Below, piece after piece: positions 19,507-31,528 of a stretch of DNA of 64,000 nt (its first letter is position 1; each line of letters starts with the position of its first letter). The stretch lies in the NCBI RefSeq assembly GCF_012272835.1, contig NZ_JAAWWK010000004.1, positions 310,001-374,000 on the forward strand. Reading direction: 5' to 3'. The stretch comes from Spongiibacter thalassae (lineage in GTDB: Bacteria > Pseudomonadota > Gammaproteobacteria > Pseudomonadales > Spongiibacteraceae). A program made the translations under genes and the position numbers. Below the pieces are notes generated by a model. The model was not told the DNA's origin. It saw only the letters and a program-made list of their open reading frames with translations, and searched no databases.

Positions 19507-19530
19507 AATTCATTCAACGGTGAATTAAAT
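19507..19530. promoter_or_regulatory. Probable TetR operator 1 (TonB receptor / tetR side)
   Basis: The palindromic core TTCAACGGTGAA (19513-19524) with matching AT-rich flanks sits a few bases downstream of the receptor promoter's -10. The same core with two changed central bases recurs before the hydrolase gene (operator 2). A repressor bound here would block the receptor promoter and could also control tetR itself. Confidence 0.72.
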
Positions 19531-19533
19531 GCA

Positions 19534-19563
19534 AGTATCTGTCGCCACTGCCGTCGCTGTCAA
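19534..19563 (-). promoter_or_regulatory. Promoter of the TonB receptor-acyl-CoA ligase unit
   Basis: On the minus strand a perfect -35 TTGACA (19558-19563) is separated by 17-18 bases from a -10 AGATAC/GATACT (19534-19540). Operator 1 begins four bases further downstream. The start codon of the receptor is about 90 bases from the -10. Confidence 0.68.
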
Positions 19564-19634
19564 GTGCTACAATAATTAACCTCTTGGTGGGCGACCCTAC
19601 TTCACCACCGGTATTACGCACAACGAGCCAAAAC

Positions 19635-20315
19635 ATGAGCGACATCAAAAAAGCCAGTAGACCAGGTCGCCCGAAGGGCCAGCAATCGGAAGCCCGACAA
19701 AAACGTATTCTTGATATGGCAGAAAAGCTGTTTGCCGAAAACGGCTTTCACGCGGTAACCCTGCGCCAGGTGGCCGCGGCTGCGAAGGTGGACACCGCGC
19801 TGCTCCACTACTACTTCAAACACAAGCGGGGCTTGTTCGACACCGTCTTCCAGCGGCGCAGCGCCGAGCTCAATGCAGACCGTATGGCCGCGCTGGACGC
19901 CTATGAAAGCTCCACGACATCACCAACAGTTCACGGCGCTATCGCAGCGTTTATCCAACCACTAAAGGACAAGGCCGATTCCGGGGATTCGGGATGGCGG
20001 TCTTTTTTTGCGATTGTCGCCATGATTAATAACACCCCTGAAATCGGCGGCGAAATCATGTCGGAGAACTTCGACCCGGTAGTGCACCGCCTGCTGGCAG
20101 TAATTCGTCGGGTATTGCCCGAGGCTCGCGATGAAAAACTCTTCTGGGCCTATCACTGCCTGTCCGGGGGACTCACCCTGATTATGTCCCAAAGCGGGCG
20201 ACTGGACCGACTATCTGATCAGCGCTGCCTGTCTTCCGACATGAGCACCGCCTTTGATGAACTGGTGGACTTCTCCGCCGCGGGTTTTATCGCGACCTGC
20301 TCCAAGACCTGTTAA
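19635..20315 (+). CDS. TetR/AcrR-family transcriptional repressor
   Basis: 226 aa from the ATG at 19635 (MSDIKKASRPGRPKG); the frame can open at a TTG at 19584, but the ATG matches the usual length and family start. The N-terminal helix-turn-helix (about 38-66) reads FHAVTLRQVAAAAKVDTALLHYYFKHKRGLFDTVF, with the typical TetR HYYFKHK recognition helix. The C-terminal ligand-binding half is not assignable to a known effector. The gene lies between two outward transcription units that each carry the same palindrome at the promoter, so it most likely represses both and itself. Confidence 0.93.
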   Translation: MSDIKKASRPGRPKGQQSEARQKRILDMAEKLFAENGFHAVTLRQVAAAAKVDTALLHYYFKHKRGLFDTVFQRRSAELNADRMAALDAYESSTTSPTVHGAIAAFIQPLKDKADSGDSGWRSFFAIVAMINNTPEIGGEIMSENFDPVVHRLLAVIRRVLPEARDEKLFWAYHCLSGGLTLIMSQSGRLDRLSDQRCLSSDMSTAFDELVDFSAAGFIATCSKTC

Positions 20316-20351
20316 CCAGCGATTAGAACTGTCACAGCTTCTGTTTATAAC

Positions 20352-20378
20352 TTGACAGTTATAGCTCATCTCTATAAA
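20352..20378 (+). promoter_or_regulatory. Promoter of the hydrolase-lipase-SDR operon
   Basis: A perfect -35 TTGACA (20352-20357) is followed after 15 bases by TATAAA (20373-20378). The spacing is shorter than the ideal 17. Operator 2 starts 2 bases downstream, covering the expected start of transcription. Confidence 0.65.
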
Positions 20379-20380
20379 TT

Positions 20381-20406
20381 TTATTCATTCATCGTTGAAT
20401 AAATAA
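20381..20406. promoter_or_regulatory. Probable TetR operator 2 (hydrolase side)
   Basis: The core TTCATCGTTGAA (20388-20399) is a near-perfect palindrome whose flanks TTATT and AATAA also pair, giving a 26-bp imperfect palindrome. It shares the pattern ATTCATTCANCGNTGAATNA with operator 1, and both sit directly downstream of a -10 element, the usual position for TetR-type repression. Confidence 0.75.
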
Positions 20407-20421
20407 AATAGCGAGGTCGCG

Positions 20422-21300
20422 ATGCACTATGCACAACACGATGTTCCTGTAGACGGCGGCACTTTGCGTGTCGGTATATGGGGCCAGAGTGGCCCGGTTG
20501 TACTGTGCTCCCATGGACTCAGCGCCAATCATCTCTCCTATCAGTGGTTGGCACGGGAACTGGGCGACGACTATCGTATCGTTGCGCCGGATCACCGTGG
20601 CCGTGGTTTCAGCGACACTATTGTCGGCCCTTGGGGAATGTCGGCCCATGCCGACGATGTGGCTCGTTGCCTGGATTATTTCGAATTGCCGACGGTTCCG
20701 ATTATGGTCGGTCATTCGATGGGCGCCTTTATTTCTGCAGTTACCCATCACCGCCACCCCTCTCGTATTGAGCAATTGCTGTTTATCGACGGCGGCCTGC
20801 CCCTTGCTGATGAGCTGCCCAGCGGGATCTCGCCGGAAGCCTTGATCACCGCAATCGTCGGGCCGGCCATGGAGCGACTGGATAAGGAATTTGCCAGTGA
20901 GGAGGCCTTTCTGGATTTTTGGCGTGCTCACCCCGCCCTTGCCAACGACTGGTGCCCGGAGCTGGAAAACTATCTGCGCTATGAACTACGGGGACAAGCC
21001 CCCGCTATTCGTTCCTGTGTTCGCAAAGAAGCGATACTCGGCGATACCGAATCCCAGCTGATGACCGATGATATTCCCAACGCCATTCGTGACTTGCGTA
21101 TACCGCTGGAGTTTCTGTATGCACCAAAGGGATTATTGAATCAGGAGCCCTTGTACAGCCGCGAGCGTATGGCCGAGATGCAAACCCGCCTACCTCAAAT
21201 GGATATCGTCGATGTCGAAGGTGTTAATCACTACACCATTCTTTTGTCAGCGCGTGGAGCCAAGGCCATAGCCGAGCGCGTCCGGCAGTTGTTGGACTGA
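20422..21300 (+). CDS. Alpha/beta-fold hydrolase
   Basis: 292-aa cytoplasmic-looking (no signal peptide) serine hydrolase. The oxyanion HG pair (31-32), nucleophile elbow GHSMG with Ser99, and His270 in GVNHYTI form the usual catalytic arrangement; DHRGRGFSD (57-65) is typical of the ester/epoxide/C-C hydrolase group. GAGG precedes the ATG. First gene of the operon with the lipase and SDR genes; the next gene begins 10 bp after its stop. Ester or lactone hydrolysis is the likely activity; the substrate is unknown. Confidence 0.9.
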   Translation: MHYAQHDVPVDGGTLRVGIWGQSGPVVLCSHGLSANHLSYQWLARELGDDYRIVAPDHRGRGFSDTIVGPWGMSAHADDVARCLDYFELPTVPIMVGHSMGAFISAVTHHRHPSRIEQLLFIDGGLPLADELPSGISPEALITAIVGPAMERLDKEFASEEAFLDFWRAHPALANDWCPELENYLRYELRGQAPAIRSCVRKEAILGDTESQLMTDDIPNAIRDLRIPLEFLYAPKGLLNQEPLYSRERMAEMQTRLPQMDIVDVEGVNHYTILLSARGAKAIAERVRQLLD

Positions 21301-21309
21301 GGCAAGGCA

Positions 21310-22332
21310 GTGAGAAGTTGGCACTCACTATCAACGATACTCCTTTTTGCTTCGCTTTTAGCTTGCGGCAATGACTCCCCGGCTCCGACAAGCGGCAACA
21401 CAACCAGCGACGAACAGCGCATAGAAAACCCCAAGCGGGACGGGCCCAATGCCTTGCATAGAGAGCCCCCTGGCCCTGCACAACGCAATTTTCCCGAGGA
21501 TTTCCCCACACTTTTCGATTGGGAGTGGGGCTTTGAATTAGGTGGCTTTGGTGGCGTACAACGACGCGCCCAGCTCCAGCGAATGCCAGTGATTTTTGTT
21601 CACGGCAATACCACCGATCACGGCGACTGGTATGTGGTACGCGATGATTTTCGACGGGGTGGCTGGTCCGACCAAGAGCTTTGGGCCTTGTCATACAACG
21701 GTGTGGGCAGTAACAGCGGTAGCAGTCCTCTGCGCAGCCAGCCCGAAGCCAGTGCCGAGCGGGAAAGCTCCGGTGGCGACGGGCAATCCCGATCCACCAA
21801 CAACGATCTGAATGTAGTCGACCTGGTGCGATTTATCCAAGCCGTACAGGACTATACCGGTTCCGCCTGCTTTTCTCTGGTTGGCCACTCCCTCGGAGTC
21901 ACTCTTGCCCGCAAGGCACTTCATAGCTACCCGGAACTAAAACCCCATGTTGTCGCTTTTGTTGGGATAGCCGGTGCAAATCACGGCACCAGTCTTTGTC
22001 CCCCAGGCTCGGAAACTTCGGTGATAAGCTGTGACGAAATCGCCCGAGGTACTGCCTGGCTCGAAGAACTTAATGGAGAAGACGGCACTTTGGAAACCTA
22101 TGGCAATACCGCTTGGCTTACCATTTACGATGGCAGCGGCGTTGGCGATGTTGCCTTTGCCGGTGACTACGGCCCCTCTCCGCAGCTGTCGGGTGCCGAC
22201 AATCGGGAGTTTCCTGGTGTCGATCACAATGGCCTGCGCATTGCGGAGGATATTGTCGCCGAATATCAACTTTTTATCGAACAAGCCGGGGCTGCTGTGG
22301 GCGGCCCCAACACCCCACAATGTGCAATGTGA
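21310..22332 (+). CDS. Lipoprotein lipase/esterase of the alpha/beta-hydrolase fold
   Basis: 340 aa with a GTG start. The N terminus is a lipoprotein signal ([10 protein letters not shown], lipidated Cys19), followed by a low-complexity linker to about residue 90. The hydrolase core shows [14 protein letters not shown] (94-107) and the elbow VGHSLG with Ser194, with GVDHNGLR near the end supplying the likely catalytic His. This resembles secreted lipases and polyhydroxyalkanoate depolymerase-like enzymes. A cell-envelope anchor next to a TonB receptor fits hydrolysis of a large ester at the cell surface or in the periplasm. The SDR gene starts 16 bp after its stop. Confidence 0.85.
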   Translation: MRSWHSLSTILLFASLLACGNDSPAPTSGNTTSDEQRIENPKRDGPNALHREPPGPAQRNFPEDFPTLFDWEWGFELGGFGGVQRRAQLQRMPVIFVHGNTTDHGDWYVVRDDFRRGGWSDQELWALSYNGVGSNSGSSPLRSQPEASAERESSGGDGQSRSTNNDLNVVDLVRFIQAVQDYTGSACFSLVGHSLGVTLARKALHSYPELKPHVVAFVGIAGANHGTSLCPPGSETSVISCDEIARGTAWLEELNGEDGTLETYGNTAWLTIYDGSGVGDVAFAGDYGPSPQLSGADNREFPGVDHNGLRIAEDIVAEYQLFIEQAGAAVGGPNTPQCAM

Positions 22333-22348
22333 TAACAAAAGGACCTGT

Positions 22349-23110
22349 ATGAATCTTAAAGACAAACGCATAGCGATAACCGGCGCCGCGCGGGGGCTCG
22401 GTCTCGCCATTGCTAAAGGACTCGGCGCGAAGGGCGCCTATCCTCTATTAATTGATTTAAGCCTCGATGACCTGGAGCACGCACGCTCCGAACTGGCGGC
22501 AATGGATATCGCTGCGGGCATCTATCCCGCGAATGTTGCCGACGAAAAGCAGGTGGATGAGCTGTTTGCTAACATCCTCGCGGATCATGGCTGCTTACAC
22601 GGACTGGTGAATAATGCAGGTATTTTGCGTGATGGTCTGTTGTTGAAAGTAAAAGACGGCGAAATTATCGACCGAATGAGTCTCGCCCAATGGCAGGCGG
22701 TAATCGATGTTAATTTGACCGGCGTCTTTCTCTGCGGACGGGCCGCGGCAGAGCAAATGCTGCGCAGTCAGTCAGAAGGTTTGATTCTAAATATTTCCAG
22801 TATTTCCAAAGCAGGCAACCGAGGGCAGAGTAATTACTCCGCCGCCAAAGCGGGTGTCGCCGCGCTTACGGTGACCTGGGCCGGTGAGCTGGCACGCTAT
22901 GGCATTCGCTGTGCGGGCATCGCACCGGGATTTATCAGCACTGATATGGTGGCCAGTATGAAGCCAGAGGCGCTTGAAAAAATGGCCAGCGGCATTCCCC
23001 TCAAGCGCCTGGGAAAGGTCGAGGAAATCGCTCACACCGCTGTGTATTTATTTGAAAACGATTACTACAACGGGCGGACACTGGAACTGGATGGCGGATT
23101 GCGTATTTAA
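22349..23110 (+). CDS. Short-chain dehydrogenase/reductase (FabG-like)
   Basis: 253 aa from the ATG at 22349, with AAAAGGA upstream; longer in-frame extensions overlap the lipase gene and lack family similarity. Cofactor motif TGAARGLG (11-18), NNAG (88-91), catalytic Ser150, Tyr163 and Lys167 in the YSAAK pattern. The nucleotide-binding site lacks an obvious NADPH basic pair, and Asp at the end of beta strand 2 (LLIDLS) suggests NAD. Probable role: oxidation of a hydroxyl or reduction of a keto group in the product of the two hydrolases. Last gene of the operon. Confidence 0.93.
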   Translation: MNLKDKRIAITGAARGLGLAIAKGLGAKGAYPLLIDLSLDDLEHARSELAAMDIAAGIYPANVADEKQVDELFANILADHGCLHGLVNNAGILRDGLLLKVKDGEIIDRMSLAQWQAVIDVNLTGVFLCGRAAAEQMLRSQSEGLILNISSISKAGNRGQSNYSAAKAGVAALTVTWAGELARYGIRCAGIAPGFISTDMVASMKPEALEKMASGIPLKRLGKVEEIAHTAVYLFENDYYNGRTLELDGGLRI

Positions 23111-23137
23111 ATCCGGTAAACAGTAATCCTCTCTCCT

Positions 23138-23177
23138 GAAATGCAAAAAGGCAGCCTAGGCTGCCTTTTTGCATTTC
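23138..23177. terminator. Bidirectional terminator between SDR gene and atpC
   Basis: A perfect 40-bp palindrome, GAAATGCAAAAAGGCAGCC then its exact complement. It has an A5 tract before and a T5 tract after the GGCAGCC stem, so it works as a rho-independent terminator on both strands for the converging SDR operon and atp operon. It ends 16 bp from the atpC stop codon. Confidence 0.9.
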
Positions 23178-23193
23178 ACATTACTGCGAAAAC

Positions 23194-23619
23194 TTATTTG
23201 CTCATCGCCTTGCGGATTTGCTGCAAGGTACGCAGTTGAGCTGAAGCAGCTGCCAACTGAGCCGCCGCGCGCGAGTAATCTACATCGGCACTTTGGTTCA
23301 TCATGGCTTGCTGAGCCTGCTTTTGTGCTTCCAGAGCTGCGGCTTCATCGAGGTCGCCTGCACGCAATGCGGTATCAGCAAGAATGCTGATCACATTGGG
23401 CTGGACTTCCAGAAAGCCACCAGACACGTAGTACACCTGCTCTTCACCGCTGTCGAGAACGACTCGAACCGGGCCCGGCTCAAGGGATGTCAGCAATGGC
23501 GCGTGACCGTAGGTCACACCCAGGTCACCCTGGACTCCATTGGCAACGACCAGCTTGGCACGACCGGAAAAGATCTCGGCTTCAGCGCTAACGATGTCGC
23601 AATGTATTGTCATAGCCAT
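23194..23619 (-). CDS. atpC: ATP synthase F1 subunit epsilon
   Basis: Central-stalk and inhibitory subunit of F1, 141 aa, the family's usual length. N-terminal beta-sandwich ([41 protein letters not shown]) and a C-terminal two-helix region. Last gene of the atp operon, 40 bp after atpD, followed by the palindromic terminator. Confidence 0.97.
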   Translation of the reverse strand: MAMTIHCDIVSAEAEIFSGRAKLVVANGVQGDLGVTYGHAPLLTSLEPGPVRVVLDSGEEQVYYVSGGFLEVQPNVISILADTALRAGDLDEAAALEAQKQAQQAMMNQSADVDYSRAAAQLAAASAQLRTLQQIRKAMSK

Positions 23620-23659
23620 AATCTAGCCTCTCAGGCTGATGAAGCTCTCTTGCGAGAGC

Positions 23660-25069
<1,410 letters not shown>

Positions 25070-25108
25070 TTAAAAACCTTAAAAATTCAAAATTCCTTTC
25101 GGGCCGTC

Positions 25109-25975
25109 TTATGACGACACCGCCGCCGCGCCGCCAACAATTTCCGACAGCTCTTGGGTAATCGCTGCCTGACGCGCTTTGTTGTAAACCAGTTGCAGTC
25201 CGTCGATGATATCGCCAGCATTATCGGTGGCGCTCTTCATCGCGATCATCCGCGCTGCCTGTTCACAGGCCCCGTTTTCAACAACTGTCTGGTAAACCTG
25301 TGACTCGACATAGCGGGTCAGCAGTCCTTCCAACAGCTCTTCAGGGCTGGGCTCGTAAATATAGTCCCAGTGATGTTTCAGGCTGTCGTCCTGTTCTGCT
25401 TCCAGCGGCAACATTTGGCGAACAAAGGGCGTCTGGGTCATGGTGTTGATAAACTCGTTACCCACCAGATACAGACGATCAATATTGCCTTGGCTGTAGG
25501 CGTCCAGCATGGTCTTCACGCTGCCGATCAAATCGGCAACACTGGGCGCTTCGCCCATATCGCGAACGGAAGCAACAATATTGCCGCCGAAGCTATTGAA
25601 GAAACCCGCTGCCTTGCCGCCGATCAAACACAGATCAACGTCAACACCTTTGTCAGACCACTCTTTCATGGCTTTGATGGCTTTCTTGAACAGGTTAGTG
25701 TTCAAGCCGCCACACAGGCCGCGATCTGTGGAAACAATAACAAAACCGACGCGCTTGACTTCCCGCTCTTCCATATAATGGTGGCGGTATTCCGGATTGG
25801 CATTGGCGATATGCCCAACCACTGCGCGCATGCGCTGCGCGTAGGGCTTACCCACTTCCATGCGCTCTTGAGCTTTACGCATTTTACTTGCAGCCACCAT
25901 TTCCATGGCGCTGGTAATTTTCTGCGTGCTCTTGATGCTGGATATTTGGGTGCGTATTTCTTTTGCACCTGCCAT
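25109..25975 (-). CDS. atpG: ATP synthase F1 subunit gamma
   Basis: Rotor shaft of F1, 288 aa. N-terminal coiled-coil helix [33 protein letters not shown] and C-terminal helix with [14 protein letters not shown] are the rotor helices; [11 protein letters not shown] is the conserved central segment. Between atpA and atpD, as usual. Confidence 0.98.
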   Translation of the reverse strand: MAGAKEIRTQISSIKSTQKITSAMEMVAASKMRKAQERMEVGKPYAQRMRAVVGHIANANPEYRHHYMEEREVKRVGFVIVSTDRGLCGGLNTNLFKKAIKAMKEWSDKGVDVDLCLIGGKAAGFFNSFGGNIVASVRDMGEAPSVADLIGSVKTMLDAYSQGNIDRLYLVGNEFINTMTQTPFVRQMLPLEAEQDDSLKHHWDYIYEPSPEELLEGLLTRYVESQVYQTVVENGACEQAARMIAMKSATDNAGDIIDGLQLVYNKARQAAITQELSEIVGGAAAVSS

Positions 25976-26035
25976 AGATATATCCTCAAGCAGTAAAGCG
26001 CTCTTGATCCCCTGGGGGAGAGCGCCTTATCCGTC

Positions 26036-27580
26036 TTACCAAGTCTGAGTTGACTTGAACTTTTCGACCAGTTCCTTGAACTTGCCTTCCAGCTCGTCAT
26101 TCCAGTTGCCGGTGTCGTTGATCTGCTTCATCACGTCGCTGTACTCAGCGTGCGCGAAGGAAATAATCGCAGATTCAAAGTCCAGCACCTTGGCGACTTC
26201 GATGTCTTTCAGGTGGCCTTCGTTCGCGCAGTACAGTGACAGTGCCATTTCGGCAATGCTCATTGGGCTGTACTGTTTCTGTTTCATCAGCTCGGTAACG
26301 CGCTCACCCTGCTCCAGCTGGGCTTTAGTCGCCTCATCCAGGTCAGAGGCAAACTGCGAGAACGCTGCCAATTCGCGATACTGGGCCAGAGCGGTACGAA
26401 TACCACCGGACAGTTTCTTGATAACTTTAGTCTGGGCTGCACCACCAACACGAGATACCGAGATACCGGCGTTCATCGCAGGACGAATACCGGCGTTGAA
26501 CATGTCAGTCTCAAGGAAGATCTGACCATCGGTGATCGAGATAACGTTGGTCGGTACGAAGGCCGATACGTCACCTGCCTGGGTTTCGATAACAGGCAGA
26601 GCGGTCAATGAACCGGTTTTGCCTTTAACTGCACCGTTGGTGAATTTCTCAACGTAGGCTTCAGATACCCGTGCAGCACGCTCCAACAGACGAGAGTGGA
26701 GGTAGAATACGTCACCAGGATAGGCTTCACGGCCCGGTGGACGACGCAGCAGCAGAGAGATCTGACGGTAGGCCCAGGCCTGCTTGGTCAGGTCATCATA
26801 GATGATCAGCGCGTCTTCACCGCGGTCGCGGTAGTATTCACCGATAGTACAGCCGGTGAAGGGAGCAATAAACTGCATGGACGCAGGATCAGAAGCTGTC
26901 GCGGCAACAACAATGGTGTGCTCCATTGCGCCGTGCTCTTCCAGTTTGCGCACAACGGCAGCGATAGAAGAAGCTTTCTGACCAACCGCGACGTAGACAC
27001 ACTTAATGCCTGAGTCTTTCTGGTTGATGATGGCGTCAACAGCGATCGCTGTTTTACCGATCTGACGGTCACCGATCAGCAGCTCACGCTGGCCACGACC
27101 GATGGGTACCATGGCATCTACCGCTTTCAAACCAAGCTGTACTGGCTGGTCAACCGACTTACGCCAGATTACGCCAGGAGCAACTTTTTCAATTGCGTCG
27201 GTTTCTTTGGCGTCGATAGGACCTTTACCGTCGATGGGGTTACCCAGTGCGTCGATAACGCGACCTTGCAGTTCCGGACCAACAGGAACTTCAAGGATAC
27301 GGCCTGTACATTTACAGGTCTGGCCTTCGGCGATGTCAAAGTAGTCACCCAGGACTACCGCACCGACAGAATCGCGCTCAAGGTTAAGGGCCATACCGAA
27401 GTGGCCACCCTCGAATTCGATCATTTCACCGTACATAACATCGGTCAGGCCGTTGATACGTACGATACCGTCTGATACCGAGACGATAGTGCCCTCATTC
27501 TGGGCTTGGGCAGTGACATCCAGTTTTTCGATGCGCTGCTTGATAATATCGCTAATCTCGGAGGGATTCAGTTGCTGCAT
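26036..27580 (-). CDS. atpA: ATP synthase F1 subunit alpha
   Basis: Non-catalytic nucleotide-binding subunit, 514 aa. The Walker A motif GDRQIGKT, the alpha-type [34 protein letters not shown] and [11 protein letters not shown] are present. Full length, in the normal order between atpH and atpG. Confidence 0.99.
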   Translation of the reverse strand: MQQLNPSEISDIIKQRIEKLDVTAQAQNEGTIVSVSDGIVRINGLTDVMYGEMIEFEGGHFGMALNLERDSVGAVVLGDYFDIAEGQTCKCTGRILEVPVGPELQGRVIDALGNPIDGKGPIDAKETDAIEKVAPGVIWRKSVDQPVQLGLKAVDAMVPIGRGQRELLIGDRQIGKTAIAVDAIINQKDSGIKCVYVAVGQKASSIAAVVRKLEEHGAMEHTIVVAATASDPASMQFIAPFTGCTIGEYYRDRGEDALIIYDDLTKQAWAYRQISLLLRRPPGREAYPGDVFYLHSRLLERAARVSEAYVEKFTNGAVKGKTGSLTALPVIETQAGDVSAFVPTNVISITDGQIFLETDMFNAGIRPAMNAGISVSRVGGAAQTKVIKKLSGGIRTALAQYRELAAFSQFASDLDEATKAQLEQGERVTELMKQKQYSPMSIAEMALSLYCANEGHLKDIEVAKVLDFESAIISFAHAEYSDVMKQINDTGNWNDELEGKFKELVEKFKSTQTW

Positions 27581-27611
27581 GCTCTGTTCCTCAATCCTAT
27601 TCTCTAAACGC

Positions 27612-28148
27612 TCAGGAATGTAATGCTTCAGCGAGTTTCGCTAAGCGACCGCGCACCGAGCTGTCGATTACCAAGTCTCCCGTGCGAACCACAATGCCAC
27701 CAATCAGGCTGCGGTCTTCACGGCTGTGTACTTTAACTTGGCGTTCCAGTTTCTTTGTTAATGCGTCTGCAAGACGTTGCTCGGATTCTGAGTCCAGCGG
27801 GAAGGCTGTAATCAGTTCGACATCCACCGTTTTTTCCTGGATGGCTTTTTGCGCTTCAAACAATTCGCTGACCACTGGCAACAAAGCCAAGCGCTTGTTT
27901 TCTGCGAGAATCCTGATGAAATTTTGAACGCCGGCGTTCAATTCATCACCACAGACATCAATAAATGCCTGGGCCTGCTGCTCGGTGGTCAAAGACGGCG
28001 ACGCCAGCAATTTGCCGACGTTTTCGCTGTTGGCAACTGCAGCCGCAGTCGCCAACATTTTTGACCATTCAGCGAGTGCCGACGATGCCAGGGCGTATTC
28101 GAACGCCGCCTTGGCATAGGGTCTAGCCATCGTGCTCAATTCAGCCAT
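27612..28148 (-). CDS. atpH: ATP synthase F1 subunit delta
   Basis: Peripheral-stalk subunit joining F1 to subunit b, 178 aa. [12 protein letters not shown] near the N terminus and [27 protein letters not shown] at the C terminus are family signatures. It starts 11 bp after the atpF stop. Confidence 0.97.
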   Translation of the reverse strand: MAELSTMARPYAKAAFEYALASSALAEWSKMLATAAAVANSENVGKLLASPSLTTEQQAQAFIDVCGDELNAGVQNFIRILAENKRLALLPVVSELFEAQKAIQEKTVDVELITAFPLDSESEQRLADALTKKLERQVKVHSREDRSLIGGIVVRTGDLVIDSSVRGRLAKLAEALHS

Positions 28149-28159
28149 GTCAACCTCGC

Positions 28160-28630
28160 TTACAGGCTCGCGGCCAGCTTGTCGACCATGTCTTTATGAA
28201 CAGACTCATCGATGGATGCTTCAAGCACTTTTTCAGCTCCAGCCAGCGCCAGCATTGCAACCTGTGAACGCAGCACTTCTTTCGCGCGGTTCACTTCCTG
28301 CTCTACTTCCGCTTCAGCCGCAGCTTTCAGGCGCTCGCCCTCAGCTCGTGCAGATTCTTTCGCTTCATCAATAATTTGATTGGAGCGTTTGTTAGCAGCA
28401 TCGATGATGGCTGCCGCTTCCGCTTTGGCTTCGCGAAGCTGCTTTGCAGCTTTTTCCTGAGCAAGCTCAAGATCGCGACCAGCGCGGTCTGCGGCGTCAA
28501 GACCGTCAGCAATCTGCTTTTCACGCTCTTCCATCATGCCGCGAATGGCGCTCCACACAAAGGCGTGGCAGAACCATACGAAGAACAAGAAGGCGATCGA
28601 TTGTCCAATCAGTGTGAGATTTATATTCAC
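28160..28630 (-). CDS. atpF: ATP synthase F0 subunit b
   Basis: Peripheral-stalk subunit, 156 aa: one N-terminal membrane helix (about 5-27, [22 protein letters not shown]) followed by a long charged, alanine-rich coiled-coil helix. The length and layout match the family. Confidence 0.97.
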   Translation of the reverse strand: MNINLTLIGQSIAFLFFVWFCHAFVWSAIRGMMEEREKQIADGLDAADRAGRDLELAQEKAAKQLREAKAEAAAIIDAANKRSNQIIDEAKESARAEGERLKAAAEAEVEQEVNRAKEVLRSQVAMLALAGAEKVLEASIDESVHKDMVDKLAASL

Positions 28631-28686
28631 GCCGATACCTCTGCTATGTCATTTGCTGAACGTGTCGTTTCCGTTGGTGTTTGCAA

Positions 28687-28947
<261 letters not shown>

Positions 28948-28984
28948 TTAAGTTAAGTTAAAAAAAGTAGTTGTGTGAACTCTA

Positions 28985-29926
<942 letters not shown>

Positions 29927-29954
29927 TCACTCTCGTATGTGTTTACGCATTGAC

Positions 29955-30377
29955 CTAGTTAGAGGCTTTCCGCTGTCGCCGCGAAAAATAAGCGAGCATT
30001 ACAGCGTTCATCAGCATAACCATCAGATATGCCGAAAATAAGACAAACACGTTCAGCGGCTTGACCAGTGCGAAGCTGAATCCAAACAGCCCCAGCGTCG
30101 CAATAAACTTCCCCGACTCCCCTACGTAAAATGACCGAGCCACTTCGCGCGCGTAAGCCGCACCAGAGAATCTGAACACCTGGCGCGCAAAATACGCATT
30201 GGGTACGACGGAAATCAACCCGCCCATCAGCAGGGAATACGCGGCAACCCTGTCGATTGGAAATGTTATGCCGCTTGCCACCACCAGCACGCCTAACTGC
30301 AGGCCGTATATTGTCATCAGGGGTGGACGAATTGAGTCGAGCGCCGATTTCGGCTTGCTCCTGATCGCTTTTTTCAC
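29955..30377 (-). CDS. atpI: ATP synthase subunit I (AtpI)
   Basis: 140-aa membrane protein with about four helices, the first gene of the atp operon; AtpI helps assemble the c-ring in some bacteria and is not part of the mature enzyme. The basic N terminus (KKAIRSKPKSALDSIRPP) and position 31 bp before atpB support the call, since sequence conservation in the family is low. Confidence 0.88.
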   Translation of the reverse strand: MKKAIRSKPKSALDSIRPPLMTIYGLQLGVLVVASGITFPIDRVAAYSLLMGGLISVVPNAYFARQVFRFSGAAYAREVARSFYVGESGKFIATLGLFGFSFALVKPLNVFVLFSAYLMVMLMNAVMLAYFSRRQRKASN

Positions 30378-30430
30378 CCTTGACGCCTGCCGCTGCGATG
30401 CATTGTGTGCTTGTCTAAAAAGCGGGGCGA

Positions 30431-30459
30431 ATTATAGGTTGTCACTGGCTAAGGATCAA
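30431..30459 (-). promoter_or_regulatory. Sigma-70 promoter of the atp operon
   Basis: On the minus strand TTGATC (30454-30459) and a perfect TATAAT (30431-30436) are spaced by 17 bases. The atpI start codon follows about 54 bases after the -10. It lies in the 230-bp gap between atpI and parB; no clear terminator for parB was seen in the rest of the gap. Confidence 0.8.
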
Positions 30460-30607
30460 CCGATTTCATCTAACTGATACCAAAGTCGGTATTTTGAACA
30501 GTTTGCAATTCGTTAATGTTTTCAGGAATTTAGCCCGGTAAAACTGCGATTTCTTCAGCTTCCATACCAGATAGAGTAGTCGCCGGTATTTGTACCCACC
30601 AGATAAG

Positions 30608-31528
30608 CTATTTTATGTGGCTTAAAATTCCTTCCAGCTCGTCGAGACTCGAGTAGGAGATCGTCACCTTACCACGGCCCTTGGCCCCATGCTGAATATT
30701 TACCGGCGAGCCAACTTTTTCCGACAGCGTCTCCTGCAGCCGCTTGATGTCGGGGTCCTGGCGTCGAACCGGGTGCTCGCTTTTGCTGTCGTCGAGCATC
30801 TTGCGCACCAGGGCTTCAGTCTGGCGTACCGACAGCCCGCGACTGACAACCGTGTCGGCGGCCGCTGATTGCTCTTCGGCAGGCAGTCCCAGCAGTGCGC
30901 GACCGTGGCCCATCTCGATATCGCCATTTTCCAGTAGCTTTTGCACCTCTTCACGCAGCCCGGTCAAGCGCAACAGGTTGGTAATCGTGGTTCTGGATTT
31001 ACCCACCAGTCCGGCGATTTCAGCGTGGGTAAGCTCGAATTCCTTCTGTAAGCGCACCAGCGCCATCGCCTCCTCCATGGGATTGAGGTCTTCGCGCTGG
31101 AGGTTTTCGATCAGTGCCATCGCCGCCGCGGCTTCGTCCGGCACCTCGCGGATCAACGCCGGCACCGCCTCCAGCCCGGCCAGCTGGCTGGCCCGCCAGC
31201 GGCGCTCACCGGCAATAATCTCGTAGCGATTTTCGGCCACCGCCCGCACCACAATGGGCTGCATAATGCCCTGTGAACGAATGGATTCCGCCAGTTCTTC
31301 GAGACCTTCCGCCGGCATTTCCCGACGCGGCTGATATTTGCCCCGCTGCAGGAATTCAATCGGCAGATTGCGCAGCTGGCCATCCAACGATGGCGCATCG
31401 GCTGCGGTTTGCGCCGCTGATTTGTCGCCAACATCAACGGGGCTTCGGGGTTCAGCAATAGCGACGGGTTCAGCACTCGCACCCAACAGGGCGTCAAGAC
31501 CGCGGCCTAATCCTCGTTTCTTAACCAT
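30608..31528 (-). CDS. parB: Chromosome-partitioning protein ParB
   Basis: 306-aa CTP-dependent clamp protein that binds parS sites and spreads to form the segregation complex. MVKKRGLGRGLDALLGA at the N terminus contacts ParA; GERRWRASQLAG is the nucleotide-binding motif; LTHAEIAGLVGKSRTTITNLLRL is the helix-turn-helix; the C-terminal dimer domain follows. It overlaps the end of parA by 8 bp. Its probable targets, two parS-like sites, are in recF about 17 kb away. Confidence 0.97.
   Translation of the reverse strand: MVKKRGLGRGLDALLGASAEPVAIAEPRSPVDVGDKSAAQTAADAPSLDGQLRNLPIEFLQRGKYQPRREMPAEGLEELAESIRSQGIMQPIVVRAVAENRYEIIAGERRWRASQLAGLEAVPALIREVPDEAAAAMALIENLQREDLNPMEEAMALVRLQKEFELTHAEIAGLVGKSRTTITNLLRLTGLREEVQKLLENGDIEMGHGRALLGLPAEEQSAAADTVVSRGLSVRQTEALVRKMLDDSKSEHPVRRQDPDIKRLQETLSEKVGSPVNIQHGAKGRGKVTISYSSLDELEGILSHIK

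Noticed and set aside
22031-22348. Upstream extension of the SDR gene
   Set aside because: It overlaps the lipase gene in another frame, and the dehydrogenase fold begins at the ATG at 22349 with AAAAGGA before it.
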